A DNA stretch of 64,000 bases, from contig JADWOT020001446.1 of NCBI GenBank assembly GCA_036345935.2, forward strand, positions 1 to 64,000. The letters are read 5' to 3'. Shown one piece after another: positions 36,621-47,505 of the stretch (positions are counted from its first letter, which is position 1; each line of letters opens with the position of its first letter). The stretch comes from Taenia hydatigena (lineage: Eukaryota > Platyhelminthes > Cestoda > Cyclophyllidea > Taeniidae). Made by a program: the position numbers and the translations under genes. The notes under the pieces were generated by a model that was not told the DNA's origin, searched no databases, and was given only the letters and a program-made list of their open reading frames with translations.

Positions 36621-39600
36621 CTGATGGCGTTAAGGATTCCATTTATTTACAGCTGTTCCTATTCCAGCTTAGAGTCGGATTACTCGAAGACCGTAAAAAA
36701 TCTGGATGCAGTGAAACGGGTTTGTAAATCATGACTGCTGCCTTAAATGTAATTGTACACGAGCAAATGCGCCGAGGTCTATTACCTTGAAGATCTTGAC
36801 GGAGTAAAGTATGAAACAGTAACGAATCATTTGCAACTGGTCTTGTACTTTGCTGCTACCATCTTCTCGAGCTCATACGGTCCACATTGACCAAGCAGTG
36901 GTTCTAGCTCTTTTCGTGGTCACGATTGGGTAACATGCTGCTGATACTAGCTACTCCTATTAAACCAGATTTGACGCCTTATTGATAGCTCTTGATTTTC
37001 TCAAATTAGTAGTGGTGTCTTAATATTAACAAAATAACACTCCTTCTTCGCCACTTCATCCCGACACGATGGCTTGATCTACTAGTAGACATTTCAGAGA
37101 CGTCAACTCTGCGTTCGCACACTTATTTTAGCTCTGTGCACTACTCGAATAAAATTCTTGCATGATATTTTATACTTTACTCACCCCTGACTCGTTGAAT
37201 GTGTGACGACTTTAACCAGATGGTGCTGGAAGGGAGTGGTGATGTCTTTAAAACCTTTACAAGGGCATCAAGCGCATTACCAACCCATGCATACTTTGCT
37301 GTGCATCCCCCTCTCTACTAACCGTGAGTGGGTAAACTTTAATCCGAGTGTAAGGCAGTGATGCATAGTTGTCGGAACAGCGAACGCTACAGATGTTGAC
37401 ACACACGCTAACGGTTCCTCACGTCAACTACGTTGCAAACATGGCACCTCTAGCAGTAACTGCGATAAATCATGGCTACATTTTGCGACTAAGTAACAAT
37501 TTTTGCGGAGGCGAAATGCTCTCAATGCAATTAATATTAGGTAGCGAAAGGGACTACTCTCTCTGAGAGAAAGCGTCTGCGAATGCGCTTAGTCACAACG
37601 CAGCCTGAGTGCTATCGTAGCAAACGAGTGACTGAATGCGTGTAACACATTTGCGCGAATAAGAGGTGCTAAGGCTAGGGTCTGGCAGTAACCACATTTG
37701 GATTGACACCGGCTGATTTCCCTGAATTCATACGATGATGGTCAATTCTCCTATGCTCCAAGATATGTCGCTATAAATGAAGTTCCAAGGGCATTATTCT
37801 GAGACTTTGTGTTAAAACGCTTAAAACGCTCATCATTGCGACAAGATAAGCAACCAGTACTGTACTCATCGAGCAGAATCATTAAATTTAGGAATGCACG
37901 CACTTTTCCCATCTAATTCCATCCCAACTATTTTTAAAGCCACTAAATATGAACCCCATGTTTGAATATTCAAAATCTCTTTTGATGGCTCTGACCTTCC
38001 GTTGGAAGGCGATGCCATCAACGTCGTGCTTATCACTTAGTGAAAACATTCCAAACGGAACCTCACCATACTTTTGGTTTGGCTTTTCTGGTTTCGTTTT
38101 GCCACACACGTATGCGGTCGTTTCGATTGCAACTAGATATAAGCATACTTGAAACCAAATAGCTGTTTAGAAATCCAGCTTAAACATCTTCCTGGGGAGA
38201 AGTAACTGCTATCAGTAGTTAAATCCACTAAAATTAAAGGCAGACATTGCAACCATTTGGCTGAATCCACTGCTTTTAAGATATTCTCACCATTGTTTGA
38301 ATAATGGAATTGCATTATCAATAGGAAGCACTTTTCCGGTCTATTGCACACTGGTTTATGCAAAATAACTGTCAAGTCTGGTTTATGGAGCTTGTTATGC
38401 TATCTATCCTATCCACCACCGGCCATTTCCTTCACACTCAACCTGAATTTTTAGCCGCTGCATCTAGTAGCCTGCTGTTTTTCTGTCTTAGAATGGCTTG
38501 ATATTTCTCATCTCTGCATACCTTGTAATTTATTTCTTTTATGTGTTTGCTTTTTAAACATAACACCAAGAACAAATTTCAGCATCAACAGTAGCCTTGA
38601 ACTTCAGGATAAAAAGAACATAAATTAAAGGCCTGTTTGTTTTATCAAGCAAACATTGAAGTGATTGGTTAGTTGTGTATTTTGAGCGCGTAAGCAGTGT
38701 GCATTTAAGGGATCCTCGATTCCTATCAGTCGGGTAGGAATACAATGCTTCTTGCTGTTCGCGAGTTCAATATTTGTGGTTTTAGGTCATTTTAATAATG
38801 ATTTGCTTCTTTTCTACTTTTACTTGCTAGAATATACACAAAAGCTTCATAATGTGACCATTAGAACGCTTTGTTTTCCAACTACAACTGCATTTTTTGC
38901 ACTTTACAATACTTTAGCCAATAAATTATGGTTGTCTTGATAATTATAGGAGTGGTTAGCGCCTTTACTGAGGGTTGACTTCTAATGATGATGCGTAACT
39001 TAGTTAAGGAGAGTTATAACCAACCCATCTGCTTGACATCTATTCAAGATTTTCTTGCGATTAAGAACCTATTGCGTGCATATGTATACGTCTGTTTATC
39101 TGCCTCCTTTAACTGCTTGCATATAAAAGGCGTTAAAGAAGTAGCTGCAGTTGTTGCCAGGATTTGTCGTTTTCCATTCGTTCTACCTGCTAGAGTTGGT
39201 GTTTTGACTGCGCAACACTTCTAGCGAATAATCGAGATTGTTTTGGTTGTTTCTAAATGGTTCGCTATTTTAATAAGGATGAGTTTTGAGTAATGAGGCC
39301 CGATTTGATGGACGGACCTTTAACTTTGTTAAGAGCTTTCTACTCATTCATTATTTTCTCACTGATAGATACCCACTTATTTATGAGTACCTGCTCATCA
39401 GCTCCCTTCCTGCACACTTCTATGCTGCTGTAGAGTACTTTGATCTGTTGAATAAGATTGTTCTGGTCGTTCTTTGAATTGAGCATGGATTGGTTTCCAC
39501 CGTGTTAGCTAAAATTCCAGTTCTCGATGATGTAGTGTAGGAAGTCCGACCTCACTGATCTCCTGGACGTGGGTTCAGCTTCGACGTGAGCTTGTGTCCG

Positions 39601-39681
39601 GTTGTTTACTTGTTCATTTGTTTGTCTTACCCAGAAAATAGGGCGGCATCTCGGCTACTCAGATATGTCTGAGTGGAAGGC
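36621..39681. other. No firm gene; possible intronic sequence
   Basis: A short minus coding-like stretch near 36860-36910 may be an upstream exon of the 36171-36620 gene. A 73-codon minus frame at 37888-38109 with a strongly basic mix is open but unsupported by splice sites. Otherwise AT-rich sequence with short frames. Confidence 0.35.
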
Positions 39682-39720
39682 TATAGTAATAGTAATAGTA
39701 GTAGTAGCAGTAGCAGTAGT
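39682..39720 (+). repeat. (TAG/TAA/CAG)n trinucleotide microsatellite
   Basis: About 13 near-perfect trinucleotide units (tagtaatag, tagtagtag, cagtagcagtag). It lies just upstream of a CpG-richer block that includes the left inverted arm. Confidence 0.85.
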
Positions 39721-39936
39721 GGACTTTCATTGATTACAATTACCAACAATCGCCACCGCTGGCTGTTTTGGGTGCTAATTGTCTGGTCGGAAAGAGGTGT
39801 GCAACTGGGACTTATTAGTTTAATAGCAGTTTGACTTTCTTTGCAGATAACTGTCAGCGTTGAAGTGGCGGTCGGCGCAGCAGGAAATAGAGGAGGAGGT
39901 TAGGAGGGAGAGTGAGGAGGAGTAGGTGCTGCGTCA

Positions 39937-40276
39937 TCTTTGCTTCCTGCTATTGCTACTACCGCTGCTGCGAGATGTTGCGGCGTTTGTGACACGACGG
40001 GCATGAGGAGTAGTAGAAGAGAAATCGATCCTGGCTTCTTCGTTTGCCCCACTGCTGCTGCTCGACCCTCTGTGACACTAAAGCGTCGACCTCGTGGTTG
40101 TTGTTGCTGGAGCCATACTTTACAAAGTAGGGAGTGTTACTTTCTTGCCATGGGAGGCGTGGACGCGAGATCTCGTCCGCCGGAAAATTTGACTGCTTTG
40201 AAAGTGTTTGCTCTGTGACGCATTGTTCTTCCTTGTATATGCTGCAATAGCTTCACCTCTCAACTGTGCCGCAATC
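39937..40276 (-). repeat. Left arm of a long inverted repeat (about 340 nt)
   Basis: Read on the minus strand, this aligns with the plus strand at 42294-42645 over nearly its full length: gattgcggcacag against gattgccgcacat, then gagaggtgaagct against aagaggtgaagct, an identical gcagcatatacaaggaagaa, ccaaacactttcaaagcag-type, cctcccatggcaagaaa against ccctccatggcaagaaa, and aacgccgcaacatctc at the far end. The arm starts inside the kinase-like exon, about 20 nt before its splice donor, and continues into the following intron. Outside the arms the similarity stops abruptly. Confidence 0.85.
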
Positions 40277-40435
40277 ACCTCAGTATTTGATACAAAAAGC
40301 ATCCCTCTCAAGACGTGTCTCCGTACTCTAGAACGCCATGCATGAGGACCCCAAAGGACCAGACATCAGCTTTAGCATTTGGCTGAGAGCTGCTCATGAT
40401 TGCCTCTGGTGACAACCAACGAAAAGGGCAAGCAC
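40257..40435 (-). CDS. Tyrosine-kinase-like domain exon (APE/DVWSFG region), frame broken
   Basis: After the acceptor tcgacacccag the minus strand encodes ACPFRWLSPEAIMSSSQ, then NAKADVWSFGVLM and HGVLEYGDTS. This is the pattern of a protein tyrosine kinase after the activation loop: an RW(L/M)xPE motif (subdomain VIII, here SPE) and DVWSFGV (subdomain IX). The expected next element, a short loop then an EVI-type helix, appears in another frame as VSNTEVIAAQLRG, so a small indel lies near 40310-40320. Without it, the in-frame TGA at 40308-40310 truncates the domain. The exon ends at a consensus donor AGAG/gtgaag. It joins the upstream exon across a 170-nt intron in matching phase, restoring a Gly codon. 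Receptor and cytoplasmic tyrosine kinases cannot be told apart from this much sequence. Either a pseudogene or an assembly error would explain the break. Confidence 0.6.
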
Positions 40436-40605
40436 CTGGGTGTCGATAAAAAACAGAAAGAAAGTCAAATCATCAATTAACGCTTTAAATCGATGGAGGA
40501 GCCGTTTATCTGATGGGCACATAAAGACCGAATAAAACCAACCTTTGGTGCAGCCCCAATTGAAGCCAAGGAATTTCCACCCGAAGCTAGTGAGTGTCAC
40601 GAAAC

Positions 40606-40690
40606 CACTCTTGTATTTATCGCGTTCGACTCTCGTAAATCGCCCTTCACCACTTGCCTTGGCTCTAGATACCCTCGCGACCATCGCGAC
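40606..40690 (-). CDS. Probable upstream exon of the kinase-like gene (activation segment)
   Basis: Minus-strand frame reading ARVSRAKASGEGRFTRVERD then KYKSG, ending in a weak donor gtttcg. Spliced to the exon ending at 40435 it gives KYKSG-ACPFRWLSPE, correctly placed for an activation loop just before the PE motif, and the phases fit. The position that usually carries DFG shows no DFG, and the 5' border is unclear because a TGA lies just before ATG 40693. The catalytic HRD loop is not visible nearby. The segment could therefore be a pseudokinase, a degraded gene, or have a mis-set 5' border. Confidence 0.35.
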
Positions 40691-40959
40691 CATTCACTCA
40701 AATAAAATACGTGCAATCCTATTGCTGTTGACTGACCAGTCTACCAAACGAACCAGGTTGAACACGCGGCAAGCCTTCACCTTTTGTAAAAACGCCTTCT
40801 CGAGGGGAAGTCACACGTAACTTCAGTGGATTAAGACAGAGGCCAAAGGAAATGCACAATGTGTTGATAAGAAGGTTTTGCATGATCTTTTCCTCCTCAA
40901 GTTAGGCTTCAACGTTTAAGCCGTTAAAACTCTACTTCGCTGCTACCCCCAACCAGCGT

Positions 40960-41075
40960 GTGAGGCCCGAATAGAATGTAAAGAAGTCGCTCCTTCCCAC
41001 TTCCTCCTCCGGTTTCGTATACTCTCAATGGATGACAGAATCCGTTGCACACAAATGTGTCCTAGCCAGACACAC
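40960..41075 (-). CDS. Candidate exon upstream of the kinase-like exons
   Basis: A strong acceptor (cctctcacctttcag) is followed by one open minus frame, CVWLGHICVQRILSSIESIR then NRRRKWEGATSLHS, until a TAG beyond a weak gttggg donor. The ICVQRILSSIESIR part has the amphipathic pattern of a kinase helix before the catalytic loop, but no HRD follows. The acceptor is the main evidence and the assignment to the kinase gene is a guess. Confidence 0.22.
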
Positions 41076-41471
41076 CTGAAAGGTGAGAGGTCTTGCTGAG
41101 GAAGAGAAAAGGAATCAAAAAAGAACAAAAAAGAGAATGCAGAAAAGACTGACCTGATCTACCGTCAATATGAGGCGAAATCCGGGTTACGGAGTGCTGC
41201 TGATTTAGATTTACCGCAGTAAGATGTTACGCTCATGCGAAGCTTTGTGTCGATTAGCCACGCAATGACAAGCCCTGATATGCCTTTTCTTGGCATTCAT
41301 GGTGTTTACATTCCTTTCCATTTCAAAGGTCGGGACTGCTGCTTGTAAGACTTGCCTACAGAAATTTCAAAATGTCACCTTGGGCGCCTGTGCTTTGGGT
41401 TCCAGAGTTTAAGGAGCATTCACCATTAGAAAAACTTCATATTACGCAAAGAATTCGTCTTGTTCCGCAGC

Positions 41472-41531
41472 TAAATCTGGAATCGTCGCTATAGGCGCAT
41501 TGAAGCCCAACTTCTGCGAGCTAAAATGTTT
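41472..41531 (+). CDS. Candidate plus-strand exon between the inverted arms
   Basis: The segment is bounded by the acceptor cttgttccgcag and the donor TTTCG/gtaaga, and the frame KSGIVAIGALKPNFCELKCF is open across it. A second coding-like stretch in another frame follows (SLDYYVQTGSHHCAEVECFS). I recognise no family. Only the two splice-like borders support it. Confidence 0.22.
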
Positions 41532-41699
41532 CGGTAAGATGGGAAGAGCAAGTCGTGGTCACTGGACTACTACGTCCAAACCGGATCACACCACTGCGCG
41601 GAGGTGGAGTGTTTTAGTTACCGGATCGACGCCCAGAAGGAGTCGCACGTGGAGATGGATATTTGACCGGATAATGGATAGAGTAGAGTGACCGCAGAC

Positions 41700-42293
41700 A
41701 GGTGGAGGCAGTAAAATGAGGGGGAGGAAGAGGATAAGGAAGGCATTCATCCACATTCACTTTGTAAATGAAAGCATTCTGCCACTTACTCAACGGGATG
41801 GCGGTGTTAGTTCATAACAAAACGTTGCAAAAGGCGCGAGCATTGGACGAGTCCTGAACAAGTTCCAAGAAGTAACTTGAAGGGAAGGAGGGGGGAGAGC
41901 ACCCGCCTTCCCACCATTGCCAAACCTCCTTGCATCACTTCTCCGTTAGCCTCAATTCTTTCGATAAATCCTGACCGAAGCGGAGAATGTGGCAAGGAAG
42001 AATCCACCTACCGGAATTTCGAATTACTACATACCGACACACCTGCCCACGCATAGAGCCCTGCAAGCAGTGCGACCGCCACCACTAGTCAATCAAACTG
42101 CACATCAAGGACTGTTGGCACAACACACGTCAACGAAACCACCCTTCTCGCTCAACCTAGGTGCTCACTAAGTGCCATCACACCACCGCTGCCACCACCA
42201 CGTCCAGAGTCCAGAAGCCATTTCAACAAGCAGCTCCCCAAATCCAACCCACACTGTCGCAAAAGCCAAATAAGCACACTCACCAGGGCAGTC
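41700..42293. other. Spacer between inverted arms, no supported gene
   Basis: The plus strand is pyrimidine- and adenine-rich with runs such as ccaccaccacg near 42193, and shows no kinase similarity. The sequence beside the right arm therefore does not mirror that beside the left arm. Confidence 0.5.
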
Positions 42294-42645
42294 GATTGCC
42301 GCACATTTAAGAGGTGAAGCTATAGCAGCATATACAAGGAAGAACAATATGTCACGGACCAAACACTTTCAAAGCAGACAAACGTTTCAACAGACGAGAT
42401 CACTCGTCCACGCCCTCCATGGCAAGAAAATAACACCCCTCACTTGGTGAAGTAGGGCTCAAACAACAAGAACCACGAGATCCGCACTCCAGTGTCACAG
42501 ACGGTTGAACAGCAGTAGCGGAGCACACGAAGAAGACAGAGTCGATCCCTGTGTTGTGATGTTCATCGCATCATAAACGCCGCAACATCTCCCCCAGCAG
42601 CAGCAACATCAGCAGCGGTAGTAGCATGCAGGAGGGCAGACAAAA
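42294..42645 (+). repeat. Right arm of the long inverted repeat (about 350 nt)
   Basis: This is the plus-strand counterpart of the minus strand at 39937-40276. Its first bases keep the reading frame of the kinase exon end (IAAHLRGEAIAAYTRKNN against IAAQLRGEAIAAYTRKNN in the left arm) and the same AGAG/gtgaag donor. Preceding sequence is unrelated, so only the last codons of the exon plus part of the intron were copied. The far end is a CAG/AAC-rich run that is longer than in the left arm. Confidence 0.85.
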
Positions 42646-43003
42646 TCAGGAATATCCAGTTGCATAATCAAATATTCTCTCTGACTGACTCTCTAAGTAA
42701 CATAATGCAAGCAAATAGTCGTTGACGCATCAAACTTTTTACTAGCTAAAACTTTCTTATTCTCATGCACAGTGGTTAAATGTTGAGAGATAATGGTAGC
42801 AATATAGCCTATAAAACGCCTCTGTAGCGATAACGGCACCGAGCTAATATATTTTCACTGCTCAACAAGTACAAACCACTTAGATCTTGTCCCAAATCCA
42901 CCCACTGCATTCATGAAAAGTGTAGGCTTTTCAAGCAGCATTGTATGCATTTATTTTGAGAGCTTTTATACACTTCATCGAATTTTCATCATAGACCTAC
43001 TAA
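42646..43003. other. No supported gene; 3' flank of the BRCT-like exon
   Basis: AT-rich, without open frames of note. On the minus strand this lies immediately after the BRCT-like exon, so it is probably intron or 3' untranslated sequence. Confidence 0.4.
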
Positions 43004-43733
43004 TCATGAACATTCTTGAGCGCATAAAGCTCCACTTCTTCCCCATATGACATGGAAACAGTCCCACTGTACCATCTCTACTAAATTGATCGTCCGTTTG
43101 TTTTGCTTTTGGTTGCACCAAATGCGACAAATATCAAATAATTTGTAAAAGGGGGGAAAGCTGAAGGCTCCTAAGGCGTCGAATATCTTTTGCAAGCAGT
43201 CCAAGTTTGGGCAGACATCTGGAGTGCGCCACATCGAGCCTGTCACAACAAGCGTTTGCTTTGACGTGAAGACATCGGCTACGGCGTTCAGGTGTCCACA
43301 ATCTCGATATCCAAAATCCGGATAATCAAGATATAAAATGACACAGTCATAATCGCTCAGCTGCATCCGTTCTCTTCCTTCTCCACCTTCACCAAACCAT
43401 TCCCGCATGTCCAGTACGGTGCCACCTGCTGTCCTGAAAAATGGATTCCACTGGTTTGCAAAGTTGGGAACATCCGTAGACACGTCCAAGCAGAGACGAG
43501 TGGAGGAAGCAGATTGCAGCACTGGCAAATCGCATTTGTAGCGTTTCATTCCGTAAGGCGATGGGCTTGTGCGACGACATGGCGTAGTGATCAAACAGCT
43601 AATCGGAACTTGTACATTAGCAGGAAATAATCTCGATGCGAGACCACGAAATAAAACCTCTCTGTTAATGTAATACTGTCTTGCACGATCGTAATAATGA
43701 TGGTATCCCTCTGCGTTTGTAAGGAATAGCATC
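43004..43733 (-). CDS. Tandem-BRCT-like exon resembling the 53BP1 C-terminus
   Basis: This is the longest open frame in the window. The exon start is set by a good acceptor, tctacctctgcag, giving MLFLTNAEGYHHYYD. The first half (MLFLTN...YYINREVLFRGLAS) fits the end of a first BRCT repeat. After a linker, a second repeat reads LCLDVSTDVPNFANQW, FFRTAGGTVL, then LSDYDCVILYLD and QTLVVTGSMW. Its N-F-x3-W...T-x-GG spacing, the following hydrophobic strand, and the late Trp match the second BRCT domain of 53BP1-type proteins, which bind phosphorylated partners or p53 in DNA-damage signalling in the nucleus. The last 40 or so codons to the stop look less conserved, and the true exon end may lie before 43150. 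Another BRCT protein is possible. No Tudor or other upstream domain is seen. Confidence 0.55.
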
Positions 43734-46700
43734 CTGCAGAGGTAGACGTCTAGCCATTTCATGTTCTTTACACTGTGATGGATACTAAGAGTTTGAATGG
43801 GAAGGTCTTGATTTCGTCGTTAATCTGTTGATTCTTCCTAAAACGGTACCCTTGATGGTGAACTTCAGCAACTTCCGGAGAGGATGTAGGTGCGAAATGG
43901 ATTTAGTAAAGTCATGCAACGGACGCAGAGTTAATAAAACCCACCTGAGACATTGCCACATAAATCTGATAAGAGCTATCAAAATTTAGCCGCTCTTATG
44001 CGACAAGCGATCATCATCCGGTTGTAATCACCCCTCTTATCTAGCCAATCAGTAAAACCCAACGACCAACACCGATTGTCATCTGCTACTCAGAGCTGTT
44101 TTGCCATAGTTAGCTTACACCAAGTGAAGAGTGCAGTGCAGTTGGTGTTGGAGAGGTGGCATTGTTGGCAGTGGGGTGCGAAGTCGACCAGGCCTCTCCT
44201 TGGTGAGACTACCAATTAGAATTGTCTTGTTTTCGACTCAATATGCGCATGCATCCCTAGACTCGGGAATCCCTAATGCTCATGGATCAAATGTCGGCCA
44301 TATATCCTTTGACTCTGGGGATGGCTGCTGAAAACAAATTTGTTCCAATATCTGGGGATTTAGGAATGTGTTGTGCAATTGATACGTTCCATCAACCGTA
44401 TCAGAATTAACCACACTCCATTTTGTCGTATATGTGCGGTGATAAGTCGTATTAGTAAAAAATAGAAATGCCAGCACGTGCATCTGCATTAAAACGGGAT
44501 TTGTGTCTTTTTAATTTAATGTGGCTTACTTGGAGACGTGAATTAAATCAAGCTTGAACTAATGAACGCTTATAGGAGTGTGTGGAGAAACGGAATCTAC
44601 TTACCCTCGTTGACTATACATGCATGCGTGAAGATGTGAGAACCCAATTTGCGATAAAATTATAGTTGTGGCATTGCCTGGTTTACTTCTGCATTTATTT
44701 TTACTCCTTGGCCTTCGTTCTCTCGACTGTCTAGGTTAGAACTTTGTGTCAGTAGTGCTGAAAACGGAGTGCTGAGATGAAGTGTCAAATACCACAGCAT
44801 TTATGTGCCTTGAGATCGATGCCGATTCCTCCATTACGTAATTGGTGTTCGAAAAAGAGTAGACTAAGGGGCACATTTATTCATACAGGATTTTCTTCAT
44901 TGGTGGAATGATTAAACTTGTACAGCATTCACGAAACGCACACGGTTGACATAGCATACGTTCCATATATGCAGAAAAATAAAAGCAGACCCTGACCCAA
45001 AAAGCAGGGAGACGCGTGGTCATTTCCTTAGTCGGATGAACATTAGACCAAAGCTGAATGAATTTGTCAAAAGTTGACCAAAATGAAACAAAGTTAACTC
45101 AATGATCGCTGATAGGCTTTTAGCGCCGTTTGTATGTATCAAAAGCGAAGGTGGCAGTAAACCTCATTCCCGATGAAGTTTGCTCCCTTCAGCTTGACTG
45201 TCTATTTCCAACAGCAGTCTTTGCGTATAGGCGATCAAGCTTAAGGCACATCCGGGTGTAAAGCATTATGTTTGAATATGCTGCTCTATATTGTGCCCAA
45301 TTCCTCTAAATATCCAATGCACAGTCAAATTAATCGGTGGAGTATGCGATCCCGTACAACAGACGTGTTGACTGCCTGCTCATCACCACCTGCTCTGACA
45401 AATACGTTTTATTTACGCACCAACTAATGCTCTCAAACGAAAAAAATAAGACTCTTTTTTCATGCCACATTCCTAAGATACGGCGACTATCGTTTTTGCC
45501 TGCAAACGGTGCTCTTTATCAGTCCTCTTGGTGCCATCGCATTCAACATCGATTATTCCACTTTGCTGCCCTATATTACTTGTTCCTTCCAATAACAATT
45601 GTTGCAAGCTACAGAGGTTCGTGAGAGGGGATGGCGTGCAAAGGAGCGACTAACGATACTTCATCAACATACCGGTAGTCACAATTGCACAGAATTTTGT
45701 TTCGATTCCATTAAGCACGGAGCCCCTTGAGATGACCACAGCACAGAATGGAATGTGCCTATCATCATGGAGGCATTTTGTGGCCCGAAATTGGTACACT
45801 TTCAAGCATAACCCGTTTTAAAGTGATGCGTATGAAAGGTATGGGTTCAAAGTCTAAGTGCTGGAGTGGAACCAATGTGATGTGAATCGTGTGCATCATT
45901 AATTGGCTAAGCTTGGAGAAGGTTCGCATGTGAGGGCGAATCGCCTGATCGCCGTTCAAGCACTTAACAGTGAAAGGCCGGCGCGGTTTTACTGGCTCAA
46001 TCTTAATTGCGTTGTTCTCAATAGCCCAAAGTAGTGGCAACTCATGTTGGCGCTACACGTCAATTAAAGCGGGTGTAGTCAATTTATTGGCGCTTAAATG
46101 ATATTAAGGGTGACGACGAATTAAAGTTGAGGTGCGACGACTTTCATATACCACACCCACTGCAGTTAAGCAGGATAAGGCATTCTCTCAGCACCGCACA
46201 AAAAAACAAACTAGCATTTTTTAGCAAATAAAACACAATGACGGCATAATCAAAGCCAACTAAGATAGTGATCTAGTGCAGCTACGCAAACAAATCTCTA
46301 CTATTTGATGGGTTCCATGGATCAGGCCTGCAGCCTTGTGCCCTTCAAGACACTGATTTGTGTTCCTACTGATGCTGAACCTTCTCTGCGTTTTTAGCAT
46401 TGCACTTTTCATAAAAACTGTCGAATTCCTTCTAATTTATTACTTTACATATCGAGTATACACTTTTGCCACAGCCAATAATTTCACAATGCCTCCTCGT
46501 GTTTCGACGGAAGCCTGATTAAGGCATTCGCTTTATTATTGAAAAACTGTCATCGCCAGTGTCTGCAACTGCATTTTCATTCTGCACAGGCTAAATGACG
46601 GTGAATGGAAGCATTCTGTGCCTCTGGCATAGTTGCTTACAACAAAAGGGAAATGTTTGTGGATTACACAGACCACGGCTCACAGCTGACGATAACCCAA

Positions 46701-46857
46701 ATAGATAACCGGTGTGCCAGATTGAACTCGTTGTACGGGAGGCAAATCCATGGTCCTACACTCTTAAAAACTCAAAATATGTACAGCCTACTTGAAATCT
46801 CAAGCGACATTTGTGAAAATATGAATGGATTGTAGATAATTCTTTCAAGATTCGGCT
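43734..46857. other. No supported gene; probable intron or intergenic sequence
   Basis: Upstream of the BRCT-like exon on its own strand, so earlier exons are expected here or further on, but none could be recognised. Short frames only. A small match to family G (gaccacagcacagaatggaa) occurs near 45733. Confidence 0.4.
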
Positions 46858-47505
46858 TAGTAAGTTCCTGCTGTTTTGGTCAATATTGTCAGAAAAGTTA
46901 AGGGTAGACACAAATCTCTTGCCCACATTATCATTCGAATGCATTTCAGATTGTTCGTTCATTCCGCGTTTGCAACTTGTGACAAACTTTCATTCCCATT
47001 AATAGTTTTATTCATGCCTCCGTAATTAGTCTCCTCCTTCGCCTTTACTTTGGTAGCGCGTTCAAATAGGCCTCCGTTTCACAGTCCTACTCGCCTTAAC
47101 GCTGGCACGGTGCGTGGCAAGTGAGCCACAAACAATTTTAGTTTTGCGTACTCTTGCACTGACTAGATACATCATCGTCAAGCCTAGGATGCTGTTGCAA
47201 CGTGCTTTATTCAAATTGCTAAAGAAGTTGGTGAGCCGGGTAGATGAAACGGTTAGTCCAAATTGTACTAAAAGCAAGTGCGCTTAACAGAAGTCACAGC
47301 GCACGAATCACTGACTAAAGACCACATTCTCCACCTCATAGATACAAGAGCCTCCAAATGTTGCAACAAGCAAGCAAACGAGGCGCAGGCTAAGGCGTTT
47401 TCCTGTGCCAGTATTTTGCCGAAACCTGATTATGCACCTCGGAACGTAGAGGCTGCCACGGACCTAGAATGGGTTCGAAAACGCATTTTCGGTTACCCTT
47501 ACTTT
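46858..47505 (+). repeat. Dispersed repeat family E, copy 2
   Basis: Aligns with copy 1 at 33838-34505. The last third is open in one plus frame for 96 codons (47278-47568), reading ASKCCNKQANEAQAKAFSCA and NVEAATDLEWVRKRIFG. The same frame in copy 1 begins SKCCVKQANKVQA and then meets a stop. A once-coding element, or chance openness in copy 2, are both possible. Confidence 0.65.

Noticed and set aside
36108..36734. 208-codon plus frame as a gene
   Set aside because: It lies on top of the better-supported minus exon. Its Ser/Pro/Leu-rich translation is what the complement of that exon would give.
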